Of a stretch of DNA of 64,000 nucleotides, positions 53,129 through 62,062 are shown in pieces (the first letter of the stretch is position 1; every line of letters begins with the position of its first letter). Both the position numbers and the translations under genes were made by a program. The stretch comes from Flavobacterium sp. KJJ (lineage in GTDB: Bacteria > Bacteroidota > Bacteroidia > Flavobacteriales > Flavobacteriaceae): positions 229,639-293,638 of the forward strand of contig NZ_JARP01000006.1 in the NCBI RefSeq assembly GCF_000708595.2, in the 5' to 3' direction. The notes below the pieces were generated by a model. That model was not told where the DNA came from. It was given only the letters and a program-made list of their open reading frames with translations, and did not search any database.

Positions 53129-53623
53129 ATGAAAAAAGTAATAGCAATGTTCGTGTTCTTAATGATTGGCTTGCAGGTAAATGCGCAAGCTAGAGTTTTA
53201 AAAGAAGTAAATGAAGCTGGAGATGTCGCCACTTTTGAATTGGATTGTACGGTTAAGTTTCAAACCCTCGCAAAAGGTTTGAGATATAATATTACAAGGC
53301 ATGAGTTTAAAGGTCCAGAGATGAAAAATTCATACCGACTTTTGCTGGTTATGGATGGTTTTTATTCGAAAACATTAAATAACAGTATGACAATCTCAGC
53401 AGTTTTAAGTGATGGAAACATAATTGAAGCCAGAAAAATAATTGAAGATGATGGTTTTTTTGATGGAGCTTGTACATTGAAAATTAAAGACCCAAAAGCA
53501 CTTCTAGTAGCTAATATTGTTAAGGTTATTGTTCATGCTGATAAAGATGTTGTTTATACTTTGTCCGAACAAAACAAGGCTGTTTTTAAGAAAAACTTGA
53601 ATGCTGTTTTGACTGCAAAATAA
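53129..53623 (+). CDS. Uncharacterised exported protein
   Basis: A 164-residue protein with a signal peptide (VIAMFVFLMIGLQVNAQ). The mature part is beta-rich with no known motif; it contains EFKGPEMKNSYRLLLVMDG in the middle and a late IVKVIVHADKDVVY. I do not recognise it. It stands alone between two terminators, so it should be transcribed on its own; the promoter is probably in the short gap behind the transaldolase gene. Confidence 0.72.
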   Translation: MKKVIAMFVFLMIGLQVNAQARVLKEVNEAGDVATFELDCTVKFQTLAKGLRYNITRHEFKGPEMKNSYRLLLVMDGFYSKTLNNSMTISAVLSDGNIIEARKIIEDDGFFDGACTLKIKDPKALLVANIVKVIVHADKDVVYTLSEQNKAVFKKNLNAVLTAK

Positions 53624-53641
53624 AATTAAAAGTAAAAAATA

Positions 53642-53690
53642 AAAAAAATCCAAATTCCAATTGTTAAAATTGGAATTTGGATTTTTTATT
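53642..53690. terminator. Bidirectional terminator between convergent genes
   Basis: Long stem AAAAATCCAAATTCCAAT / ATTGGAATTTGGATTTTT around a short loop, with A and T runs on both sides. It serves the exported protein gene and the NagP-like gene. Confidence 0.9.
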
Positions 53691-53705
53691 TTTTCTAAGA
53701 TTTTT

Positions 53706-55142
53706 TTAGTGACCTCCTGAAAGTTTTTTGTCGAAATTAATTCCTTGTTTTCGTAGAATACCGCTTACGCTCCAAGCATAAAATGCAAGGTAAGCAAAAC
53801 ATAAAATTCCAACAACATAACTAGCTTGGATACCAATGAATTCAGATACAAATCCTTGTAACCAGCTGATAACTCCACCACCCATAATCATCATGATAAG
53901 GAAGCTGCTGCCTTGACTGGTATTTTTTCCTAATCCGCTTACAGCTAATGTAAAGATACATGGCCAAAGTGTACTGCAGAATAAACCAACACTAGTGAAA
54001 GCGTAAACACTCACAATACCGCTTGTTGAAATTCCGATAGCTAAGGCAACGATTCCTAATGCAGAAAATATAAGCAACATTCTTGCAGGGTTTCCTTTGC
54101 TTGCAATATCAGCAGCAATTAAGACTAAAATGATTAATCCGTAAATGTAGAAAGGTGTTAAATCGTGTTTTGCAATTGCATTTACCGCTAAGAAAACTCC
54201 AAAAGCTAAGTAAGGTGCAACGAAACGTAATATTTGCTGTAAGCTTGCTTTATCAGTAAAAGCTTCGATAGCCCCTGTCCAACGGCCAATCATTAAACTC
54301 GCCCAATATAATGAGATGTATGGCGCAACGTCTTTTGTTAAAAAGCCTAATTTGCTTTCCATGTATGCAGGTAAATTACTTGCTGTAGAAACTTCAACAC
54401 CAACATAAAGGAAAATAGCAATCATTCCCATTACTAATTGCGGGTATTGTAGTGCAGATTTTTTTGCAGTCGATCCGTCGTGAGCAATTTCTTCTTCTAT
54501 TAATGCTGGTCTGTCTGGCAAAGAAGAGAATTTCAATAAAATTGCAACTAATAAAAATGCTAGTCCTAATATTAAATAAGGAATTTTTACACTTTCGATG
54601 CTTAAAGTTGAAGATCCTGTACTAGATCCAAAAATCGCAAAACTCACAATAAGCGGTCCAATAGTAGTTCCTAAATTGTTGATTCCTCCAGCTAAAGTTA
54701 AACGCTGAGATCCTGTTGTAATAGGTCCAAGTGCAATTGCCAAAGGATTAGCAACTGTTTGCTGTAATGAGAAGCCTAAGGCCACAATAAATAAACCTGA
54801 CAACATTAAAGGAAACGATCCTGTATTTGCTGCAGGGTAAAATAATAAAGTTCCTAATGCAGAGATAAGCAAACCTAATGAAAGACCATTTTTATATCCT
54901 ATTTTGTTAACTAAATCTTCTTTGATTACAGCAGAAATTCCCATATAAATTAAGGATCCTACCGTATAAGCGATATAAAAAGCTAATGAAACTAATTGAC
55001 TTTCTCCCTGTGATAAATTAAAAGCTGTTTTAAAAACAGGAATTAAGATGTCATTACTTGCAGCAACAAAGCCCCAAAAGAAGAATACGATAACTAGGGG
55101 AATAAACTGTCCCCATTTGGTTTGTACATTTTCTGAACTCAT
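53706..55142 (-). CDS. nagP: Sugar MFS permease, probable N-acetylglucosamine transporter (NagP-like)
   Basis: Inner-membrane FucP-family permease of 478 residues with about twelve helices. Family strings: PLVIVFFFWGFVAASNDILIP in the first helix, LGFSLQQTVANPLAIALGP, and LFCSTLWPCIFTLAVSGLGK near the end. The adjacent SusCD and NagB-type genes make GlcNAc the best guess, but fucose or glucose permeases share these motifs. It is longer than its paralog at 946 by about 40 residues. It is monocistronic, transcribed away from the LytTR operon and closed by a strong terminator. The symbol is by context. Confidence 0.8.
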   Translation of the reverse strand: MSSENVQTKWGQFIPLVIVFFFWGFVAASNDILIPVFKTAFNLSQGESQLVSLAFYIAYTVGSLIYMGISAVIKEDLVNKIGYKNGLSLGLLISALGTLLFYPAANTGSFPLMLSGLFIVALGFSLQQTVANPLAIALGPITTGSQRLTLAGGINNLGTTIGPLIVSFAIFGSSTGSSTLSIESVKIPYLILGLAFLLVAILLKFSSLPDRPALIEEEIAHDGSTAKKSALQYPQLVMGMIAIFLYVGVEVSTASNLPAYMESKLGFLTKDVAPYISLYWASLMIGRWTGAIEAFTDKASLQQILRFVAPYLAFGVFLAVNAIAKHDLTPFYIYGLIILVLIAADIASKGNPARMLLIFSALGIVALAIGISTSGIVSVYAFTSVGLFCSTLWPCIFTLAVSGLGKNTSQGSSFLIMMIMGGGVISWLQGFVSEFIGIQASYVVGILCFAYLAFYAWSVSGILRKQGINFDKKLSGGH

Positions 55143-55320
55143 AATTGTAATAAGGTTAATTTTTTAATTTTATTGTTTTTTGAAGACCGTAAATATATTT
55201 GTTAAGACTATCAAAAAAAAATAAAAAGGCACAAATAATGTTAAAATTAAACCAACAGCATCATTTTTTCAACAATGTGTTAATTTTTACCGAGTTAGAA
55301 AACGAAATATGGAATTGAAT

Positions 55321-56022
55321 TTATTCTAGAATTTTGTTTTTTACTTCTTTGCTGTAGTTTCTCCCAATCGGAATAGTATAAGATTGTATTTGAATTCGGT
55401 TTCCTTCAATAGATTTGACCTTGTTTAAGGCAATCACGTATGATTTGTGAATACGCAGAAAACGATCCGCGGGCAATTCTTCAGATAAAGATGTCAGTGA
55501 TTTGTGGGTAATATAGGTTTTGTCTGGAGTTACTACCTTAATATATTCTTTCATTCCTTCGACAAATAAAATTTCTTCAATATTAATTTTCATCATCTTT
55601 TTATCTACTTTAATAAAAATATGAGAATCGCCTTTTGTAGTTTCGACTTTAATATTGTTTTTTAAATTGTATTCGGTTGTGATTTTGTTAATGCATTTTA
55701 TAAATCTTGGAAGCGGAATTGGTTTTACTAAATAATCTAAAACATCAAGATCGTAGCTTTCGGCAGCAAATTCTCTAAAAGCAGTTGTAATAATAACTTT
55801 GGTTTTGGTTTCGATCAAACTAATCAATTCAAATCCTGTCATCATTGGCATATTGATGTCTAAAAAGACAGCGTCAACAGGCGTGCTGTTTATAAAATCA
55901 AGCGCTTCTAAAGAGTTATTGAATGTAGCAATAACTTCAAAATCTGTAAAATTGGCAAAGTAATTTTGCAGCACTTTGATAGCTAATGGTTCATCATCAA
56001 TCAATACGCATTTAATCTTCAT
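55321..56022 (-). CDS. LytTR-family response regulator
   Basis: DNA-binding regulator of 233 residues: an N-terminal receiver with phospho-acceptor Asp55 in AVFLDINMPMM and DD at 9-10, and a C-terminal LytTR domain (EILFVEGMKEYIKVV, FLRIHKSYVIALNKVKSIEGNRI, PIGRNYSKEV). Its start overlaps the kinase gene by 11 bases, so the pair is translationally coupled. The operon is divergent from susC, which makes control of the SusCD-nagB locus likely though unproven. Confidence 0.93.
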   Translation of the reverse strand: MKIKCVLIDDEPLAIKVLQNYFANFTDFEVIATFNNSLEALDFINSTPVDAVFLDINMPMMTGFELISLIETKTKVIITTAFREFAAESYDLDVLDYLVKPIPLPRFIKCINKITTEYNLKNNIKVETTKGDSHIFIKVDKKMMKINIEEILFVEGMKEYIKVVTPDKTYITHKSLTSLSEELPADRFLRIHKSYVIALNKVKSIEGNRIQIQSYTIPIGRNYSKEVKNKILE

Positions 56023-57064
56023 TATTGATAGGTATTTGCAAACGGATTATGTAGTAGTTTAGTTTAGTCTTATTTTTTAGACTGAAATTATTCTTGTAAA
56101 TTAATTTCAATCTCTTTTTGGTATTTGCTAATCCAATTCCTCCTTTTGGATTTAGATTTTGTGAAATTACAAAATTATTTAGGATTTCAAAATCTAACAA
56201 TTTATTGTCGATAACTTTACAGTTGATTTTAATTTTTAAGTTTCTATTATTTAATCCGCCGTGTTTAAAAGCGTTTTCGACTAATGAAATAAAAATTAAC
56301 GGAGGTACAACAATGTCTTCAATTTCAGATTCTAGGTTTATTGTGACTTCAACATTTTCAAAGCGAAGTTTCTCAATTTCAACATAATTTTGAATATAAT
56401 CTATTTCTTTTATTAACGGAACAAACTTGGTTCCTTTTACATCATATAAAACATATTCCATCAATTTTGATAACTTAATAATCACGTCCGGAACCTTGTC
56501 TGAAGATTCTAGTGATAAAGCGTATAAATTATTTAAGGTATTGAAGAAAAAATGCGGCTGAATTTGATTCTCCAAATATTTCAATTTTATTTTGAATTGA
56601 TTTTCTCTCAAAGATCTGTTTCTTTCGCGTTCTCTCAGCCATGTTAATGTCAGATAAACTGAAGATGCCATTGCTAAAACATACAATTCTCCAATACAAA
56701 CAGCTACAATATGATTGATTTCGAAAGGATGGTATTCTCGATTGGCTTCGGGCCAAATATTTTCAGATATGATATAATAGGTGAGTGCAGTTTTGATCAG
56801 ATAAATAGCAAACAGACTTAACAGAAGTGAAAAAGTATAAGTGATATATTTCTGTTTCAGTACATAACGAGGGACTAAAACAAATAGATTAAAATAAACT
56901 AGAGGAATGTGCAATGAAAACTCAACTAGATTTGATTTGAATGAATAAGGATAATCATTAAAGTAGGCTCCCCATCTCAAAAAGTTAAGAGTAAAATAAC
57001 CGCCCCAAAACCAAATATGATTTTGAAGTTTTATGTCAAATTTAAGTTTTTGAATTTCGTTCAA
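56012..57064 (-). CDS. LytS/YehU-type sensor histidine kinase
   Basis: Inner-membrane kinase of 350 residues with four hydrophobic spans in the first 150, then the His_kinase domain (phospho-acceptor in NQIQPHFFFNTLNNLYAL) and an HATPase_c-like domain with VPPLIFISLVENAFKHG and GGIGLANTKKRL. It has no extracytoplasmic sensor domain, so it probably senses within the membrane or through a partner. Overlaps the regulator gene by 11 bases and diverges from susC with 268 bases between. Confidence 0.93.
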   Translation of the reverse strand: MNEIQKLKFDIKLQNHIWFWGGYFTLNFLRWGAYFNDYPYSFKSNLVEFSLHIPLVYFNLFVLVPRYVLKQKYITYTFSLLLSLFAIYLIKTALTYYIISENIWPEANREYHPFEINHIVAVCIGELYVLAMASSVYLTLTWLRERERNRSLRENQFKIKLKYLENQIQPHFFFNTLNNLYALSLESSDKVPDVIIKLSKLMEYVLYDVKGTKFVPLIKEIDYIQNYVEIEKLRFENVEVTINLESEIEDIVVPPLIFISLVENAFKHGGLNNRNLKIKINCKVIDNKLLDFEILNNFVISQNLNPKGGIGLANTKKRLKLIYKNNFSLKNKTKLNYYIIRLQIPINNED

Positions 57065-57198
57065 CTTAATTAATAGGGGTTTAGTGAAATTTAGATAAAG
57101 ACTAAATTATTCTGCAACTTTAAACAATTAGTTGGTAAAACGCAATTCTTTTGAATAAAAAATCAAGAAAAACTTAAAAAGGAATAATATTTTCATGT

Positions 57199-57210
57199 GA
57201 AAACGTTTTC
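57199..57210. promoter_or_regulatory. LacI-type operator-like palindrome upstream of susC
   Basis: GAAAACGTTTTC is a perfect 12-base palindrome, 122 bases before the susC ATG and in the gap shared with lytS. Downstream, TAAATTTA at 57299-57306 is a candidate -7 box for susC, with no good upstream box, which suggests an activator-dependent promoter. Sites of this form are bound by LacI-family regulators. The divergent LytTR regulator would bind a different, direct-repeat type site. Confidence 0.45.
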
Positions 57211-57332
57211 GAAAAACGTATTATTGATTGTTTTATGTCGTTCGTTTAAACTTTCCGGCAGTTTGTATAAATTATTTTTTTTAACAATACGTTAAGAATA
57301 AATTTACACCATAACTAACAAAATAAATAAAC

Positions 57333-60300
57333 ATGAAAAAAATTTTCTTAATCTTTATGATTGTTTTTACGGCGCAAGTTTCTCTTGCTCAAGTAAAAAA
57401 TGTCAAGGGTGTGATTACAGATTCTGATGGGATGCCGTTACCAGGGGCATCTGTTGCTGTACAAGGAGGTCAAAAAGGTGCTACTACCGATTTTGACGGT
57501 TTGTACTCAATTGAGGTACAAAAAGGACAAACTTTAGTTTTTAGCTATGTTGGTCTAGAAACACAAAGTATAGTTGTAGGTGATGCTGCTACAATTAACG
57601 TTAAAATGGTTACTGCATCTTCTAACGCATTAAGTGAAGTTGTTGTAACTTCATTAGGTATTAAGAAAACAAGAAAATCTTTAACATATGCTGCTCAAGA
57701 GCTTAAAGGAGAAGAGCTGACTCGTGTAAAAGATGCTAACGTTATTAATACTATCGCTGGTAAAATTGCCGGTGTAGCTGTAACAAAAAGTTCTGGAGGT
57801 ACTGGAGGTTCTACAAAAGTTGTAATTCGTGGAAATTCATCAGTTTCTAATAGCCAGCCTCTATATGTTATTGATGGTATTCCGATGTTGAACTCAGGTT
57901 CAGGACAGCCAAATGATACCTTTGGTAGCTTAGCTGGTGGTAACCGTGATGGTGGAGATGTTATCTCTTTAGTTAATCCTGATGATTATGAAGGAATGAC
58001 AGTTCTTAAAGGTGCTGCCGCTTCTGTATTATATGGTTCTCAAGGTGCTAATGGTGTAATTTTGCTTTCATCTAAAAAAGCAAAAAGCGGTAAAGCAAAT
58101 ATTACAGCTTCTTCTGTAACAACTTTTGAAACGGCTGCTTACTTGCCAGATTTTCAAACAGATTATATCGCGGCTCCTGGAGCAGATGAATCTTGGGGTG
58201 CAGCTGGAAAATCTAAAGATCACGTAAAAGATTTCTTTAATACAGGAACTACTCAAATTACTTCATTAGGTTATTCAATGGCTTCTGACAATTCTACAAC
58301 TGCGTTTTCATATGCTAATACTTCTGGTACAGGAATTACTCCAGGAAATAGTATTAAGAAAAATAACTTTGGAATCAGACAAACGGCTAAATTCTTTGGA
58401 GATAAGTTAACTTTTTCTGCAAATGCAAATTATACAAGTCAAAATATTGTTAATAAGCCAGTTAATGGATTTTATTTCAATCCTTTAACAGGAGTTTATT
58501 TAATGCCAAGAGGTAATGACTTTGATTATTACAAAGATAATTATGAGGTTTTTGATCCTACTAGAAATTTAATGGCACAAAACTGGATGACTAATAGAGA
58601 TATTATGCAAAATCCATACTGGGCAATTAACAGAAATAGATCTGAAGATAAAAATGATTTCTTTAATGGTGCTTTAGCATTATCTTACAAGGCAAATAAT
58701 TGGTTAACTATAGCTTCTAGATACAGCTATAATAGAGTAACAAGTTCTTTTGATAAAAAAATCTACGCTACAACTCAAGGAACTCTTTCAAATGTTAACG
58801 GTAGATACTACAATGAAAATGCTTTAAGCACACAACGTTATGCTGATTTAATTGCAACAATCAATACAAAAATTGGTGATGATTTTAGTTTTACTGCAAA
58901 CGTTGGAACAAGTATCACTAATACTTTAACGAATCAAAAAACAATTTTAGATTCAGGAATCAGCGCAGGATTACAATATGCTAACTGGTTTACTTTGCAT
59001 AATTTTAATAATAACTCAGGAAATTATCAAACTGTTGATTCTCAAAGAGAAGTTCAGTCTGTATTTGCTGCTACAACATTTGGTTATAAAGATATGTTGT
59101 TCTTAGATCTTACAGGAAGAAATGACTGGTCATCTACATTAGTAAATACTGGTACACCAAGTTATTTTTATCCTTCAGTTGGTTTAACTGCATTGATCAG
59201 CGAAATGACAACATTACCGGAATGGATTAATTTTGGAAAAGTTCGTGCTACCTATGCACAAGTTGGTAACGATATTTATCCTTTTATTACATCTCCAACT
59301 TATTACTATAATCCAGGTATCTCTGATCCAAAACCATCTGCTGGTCCTAAAGAAGGTACAACTTTAAAACCTGAATTAAAATCAGAATATGAGCTTGGTA
59401 CAGAATGGAGAATGTTTAATAACAGATTGCGATTTGAAGTTTCTTATTACAATTCTGAAACTAAAAACCAATATTTACAAATCTTAGCACCAGTTGGTAA
59501 TAAAGAAGGTGTAACTTATTATGGTATTAACGCAGGTAGTATCGAAAATAAAGGTATTGAAGTTGTGTTAGGTGCTGATATCGTTAGAGGAGATAAATTC
59601 TCTTGGGACACATCTATCAATTTCTCACAAAACAAAAATAAAGTTAAAGAAATACCTACTGAATTAGGAGGAAGAGTAAACTTGACTGATGCAGGTGTAA
59701 ACAGTTACAGATATGCATTAATTGAAGGACAGCCTTACGGTGTAATCGAAGGAATCAACTTTAAAAAAGATACTCAGGGAAGAATTTTATTGAATGATGA
59801 TGGAACTTTCCAAAAAACTGGTTTCGAAACAGTTGGTAACTCAAATCCTGATTTTATGTTAGGTTTTTCTAACTCTTTCAAATTTGGATCTTTCTTCGCA
59901 AATGTATTGCTTGACGGTCGTTTTGGCGGGGATGTTATGAGTTTGACTCAAGCTCAAAATGATTCATTTGGAGTTTCTAAAGTAACAGGAGATGCTAGAA
60001 ATGCAGGTGGAGTTACAATCAATGCAGTTAAACCTGATGGAACAGCAGTAACAAAAATGGATGCACAATCTTATTACACTCAAGTTGGAGGTAGAGCAGG
60101 AATTACTGGTGAATATGTTTATTCTGCAACAAATGTAAGTGTTAGAGAGGTTTCTATCGGATACAGTTTCAATGCAAAAGCATTGCCTTTTATTCAAACA
60201 GCTAGTGTTTCGTTAATTGCTAGAAACTTATTCTTTATTTACAAAGATGCTCCTTTTGATCCAAATATTGCATTAAGTACTGGTCAAGGCTTACAAGGGG

Positions 60301-60362
60301 TAGATATTTATGGTTTGCCATCTACTAGAAGTATCGGTCTTAATTTAAATGTAACTTTCTAA
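57333..60362 (+). CDS. SusC/RagA-family TonB-linked outer-membrane transporter
   Basis: Outer-membrane barrel of 1009 residues that imports glycans bound by its SusD partner, driven by TonB. Signal peptide ending VSLAQ, then a carboxypeptidase-regulatory-like domain (about 22-95: [29 protein letters not shown]), the TonB-interaction segment ([20 protein letters not shown]), a plug ([39 protein letters not shown]) and a C-terminal barrel ending LNLNVTF. The SusD gene starts ten bases after its stop. With nagB downstream and NagP-like permease nearby, chitooligosaccharides or other GlcNAc glycans are the likely substrate. Confidence 0.95.
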   Translation: MKKIFLIFMIVFTAQVSLAQVKNVKGVITDSDGMPLPGASVAVQGGQKGATTDFDGLYSIEVQKGQTLVFSYVGLETQSIVVGDAATINVKMVTASSNALSEVVVTSLGIKKTRKSLTYAAQELKGEELTRVKDANVINTIAGKIAGVAVTKSSGGTGGSTKVVIRGNSSVSNSQPLYVIDGIPMLNSGSGQPNDTFGSLAGGNRDGGDVISLVNPDDYEGMTVLKGAAASVLYGSQGANGVILLSSKKAKSGKANITASSVTTFETAAYLPDFQTDYIAAPGADESWGAAGKSKDHVKDFFNTGTTQITSLGYSMASDNSTTAFSYANTSGTGITPGNSIKKNNFGIRQTAKFFGDKLTFSANANYTSQNIVNKPVNGFYFNPLTGVYLMPRGNDFDYYKDNYEVFDPTRNLMAQNWMTNRDIMQNPYWAINRNRSEDKNDFFNGALALSYKANNWLTIASRYSYNRVTSSFDKKIYATTQGTLSNVNGRYYNENALSTQRYADLIATINTKIGDDFSFTANVGTSITNTLTNQKTILDSGISAGLQYANWFTLHNFNNNSGNYQTVDSQREVQSVFAATTFGYKDMLFLDLTGRNDWSSTLVNTGTPSYFYPSVGLTALISEMTTLPEWINFGKVRATYAQVGNDIYPFITSPTYYYNPGISDPKPSAGPKEGTTLKPELKSEYELGTEWRMFNNRLRFEVSYYNSETKNQYLQILAPVGNKEGVTYYGINAGSIENKGIEVVLGADIVRGDKFSWDTSINFSQNKNKVKEIPTELGGRVNLTDAGVNSYRYALIEGQPYGVIEGINFKKDTQGRILLNDDGTFQKTGFETVGNSNPDFMLGFSNSFKFGSFFANVLLDGRFGGDVMSLTQAQNDSFGVSKVTGDARNAGGVTINAVKPDGTAVTKMDAQSYYTQVGGRAGITGEYVYSATNVSVREVSIGYSFNAKALPFIQTASVSLIARNLFFIYKDAPFDPNIALSTGQGLQGVDIYGLPSTRSIGLNLNVTF

Positions 60363-60372
60363 TACTAAAAAC

Positions 60373-61956
60373 ATGAAACTAAATACAAAAATAACAAAAG
60401 TAGCTATCTGCATGTCATTACTGGCTGCGGTAGGCTGTACAGATAATTTTGAGGAAATCAATACCAACCAAAATGGTATTACGCCTCAATTATTAGAGCA
60501 AGATTTTAATCATATCAAAGGTGGATTTGCACCTATGTTTAATAATATTCAGGTTTTAACTCCAGAATGGGTTTATCAATTACAGCAAGGATTAAGTTGT
60601 GATATCTGGTCTGGCTATATGGCAACTCCTACAGGTTTTGCAGGAGGAATAAACAATACAACCTATTCATTAGTTGATGGCTGGAACGGATTTATTTGGG
60701 ATTATGCGTATCAAAATGTAATGTTTAATGCATATGATATTGCTAACAAATCTAAAGGTAAATATGATCAGTTTTATGCTTTATCATTGATTTTGAAAGT
60801 AGAAGGAATGCATAGAGTTACAGATACTTTTGGACCAATTATTTATTCTCAATTTGGTACATCAGGTGCAACTATTGCTTATGATTCTCAAGAAGAAGTT
60901 TATAACCAAATGTTTGCAGAGTTAGATACTGCTGTTGCTGAATTAACAAAAAGAGTTGATGCAGCTGAGCCTTCGACTTTTACCTCAACTGACTTGTCAG
61001 GTTACGGTGGAGATTATAAAGCTTGGGTTAAATTTGCTAACACGCTGCGTTTAAGATTGGCAATGCGAATTGTAAAAGTTAATCCAACTTTAGCTAAAAC
61101 ACAAGCTGAAAAAGCAATTGCACAAAAATTTGGAGTTATGACTACAAATGCTGATGCGTTTAAAATTGTATCTCCAGTTTATACAAACCCTATTGCAACA
61201 ATTAGTAATTCTTGGTTAGATATTCGTATGTCTGCTGATATGGAGTCTATCTTAAAAGGATATAACGACCCTAGAATTGCTACCTTCTTTGATACTTCGA
61301 CTCAATTTCCAGGGCAGTATAAAGGAGTTCGTACAGGTATTGCAATTGCAGCAAAATCAGATCACCAAGATTTTTCAGGAATTGGAGCTGTTGTAAGATC
61401 AAAAGAAATTTACTTATTTACAACTGCTGAAGCTTATTTCTTAAGAGCAGAAGGTGCTTTAAGAGGCTGGAATATGGGCGGAGATGCTAAATCATTATAT
61501 GAGTTAGGTATTTCAAGTTCATTCGAGCAAAGAGGAGCTTCAGGAGCAGCTGCTTATATTGCGGATAATACAAAAACTGCTGTTGCATATGTAGATCCAA
61601 ATTTCCCTGAAAATAATTCACCAGCATTAAACAATGTTACTATTGCTTGGGATGATGCGGCGACTAACGAAGTGAAGCTGCAAAAAATCATTACTCAAAA
61701 ATGGATTGCTGGTTTCCCAGAAGGACAAGAAGCATGGTCTGATTACAGAAGAACAGGATATCCTAAACTTTTCCCTGTACTTAAAAACTATAGTGGTGGA
61801 ACAATCACTACTGAGTTTGGTGTAAGAAGAGTCAATTTTGTTAACTCTGAGAAAGCTGGAAATGCTGGTGGTGTTGCGACCGGAGTTTCTAAACTAGGCG
61901 GAGCAGACAATGGAGGAACAAGAGTTTGGTGGGATGTTAACAAAGCAAATTTCTAA
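60373..61956 (+). CDS. SusD/RagB-family surface glycan-binding lipoprotein
   Basis: Surface lipoprotein of 527 residues; the signal ends AAVGC with Cys22. The mature part is helix-rich with TPR-like units typical of SusD-like_2 proteins (YALSLILKVEGMHRVTDTFG, FANTLRLRLAMRIVK, YFLRAEGALRGWNMGG) and ends in NGGTRVWWD. It caps the SusC channel and contributes the sugar-binding site. Closely related to the truncated SusD at the left edge of the window. Followed by a long perfect hairpin at 61991-62026 before nagB. Confidence 0.94.
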   Translation: MKLNTKITKVAICMSLLAAVGCTDNFEEINTNQNGITPQLLEQDFNHIKGGFAPMFNNIQVLTPEWVYQLQQGLSCDIWSGYMATPTGFAGGINNTTYSLVDGWNGFIWDYAYQNVMFNAYDIANKSKGKYDQFYALSLILKVEGMHRVTDTFGPIIYSQFGTSGATIAYDSQEEVYNQMFAELDTAVAELTKRVDAAEPSTFTSTDLSGYGGDYKAWVKFANTLRLRLAMRIVKVNPTLAKTQAEKAIAQKFGVMTTNADAFKIVSPVYTNPIATISNSWLDIRMSADMESILKGYNDPRIATFFDTSTQFPGQYKGVRTGIAIAAKSDHQDFSGIGAVVRSKEIYLFTTAEAYFLRAEGALRGWNMGGDAKSLYELGISSSFEQRGASGAAAYIADNTKTAVAYVDPNFPENNSPALNNVTIAWDDAATNEVKLQKIITQKWIAGFPEGQEAWSDYRRTGYPKLFPVLKNYSGGTITTEFGVRRVNFVNSEKAGNAGGVATGVSKLGGADNGGTRVWWDVNKANF

Positions 61957-61990
61957 GAATAAAAGAATAAAGAATTTAAGTTTGGTTAGC

Positions 61991-62026
61991 AAATGGTATA
62001 AGCAGTGCAAATTGCTTATACCATTT
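61991..62026 (+). other. Perfect hairpin between susD and nagB without a T run
   Basis: Arms AAATGGTATAAGCA (61991-62004) and TGCTTATACCATTT (62013-62026) pair over 14 bases around an eight-base loop. The downstream sequence is CAAAAACC, so it lacks the U tract of a terminator. It may be an RNA-stability or processing element within the susCD-nagB message. Confidence 0.6.
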
Positions 62027-62062
62027 CAAAAACCAAAATTGTACATACAAAAAAAGAAAAAA

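Noticed and set aside
61910..62062. Longer NagB start overlapping susD
   Set aside because: The extension overlaps the susD 3' end, runs through a hairpin and is Lys-rich; the ATG at 62063 fits the family.
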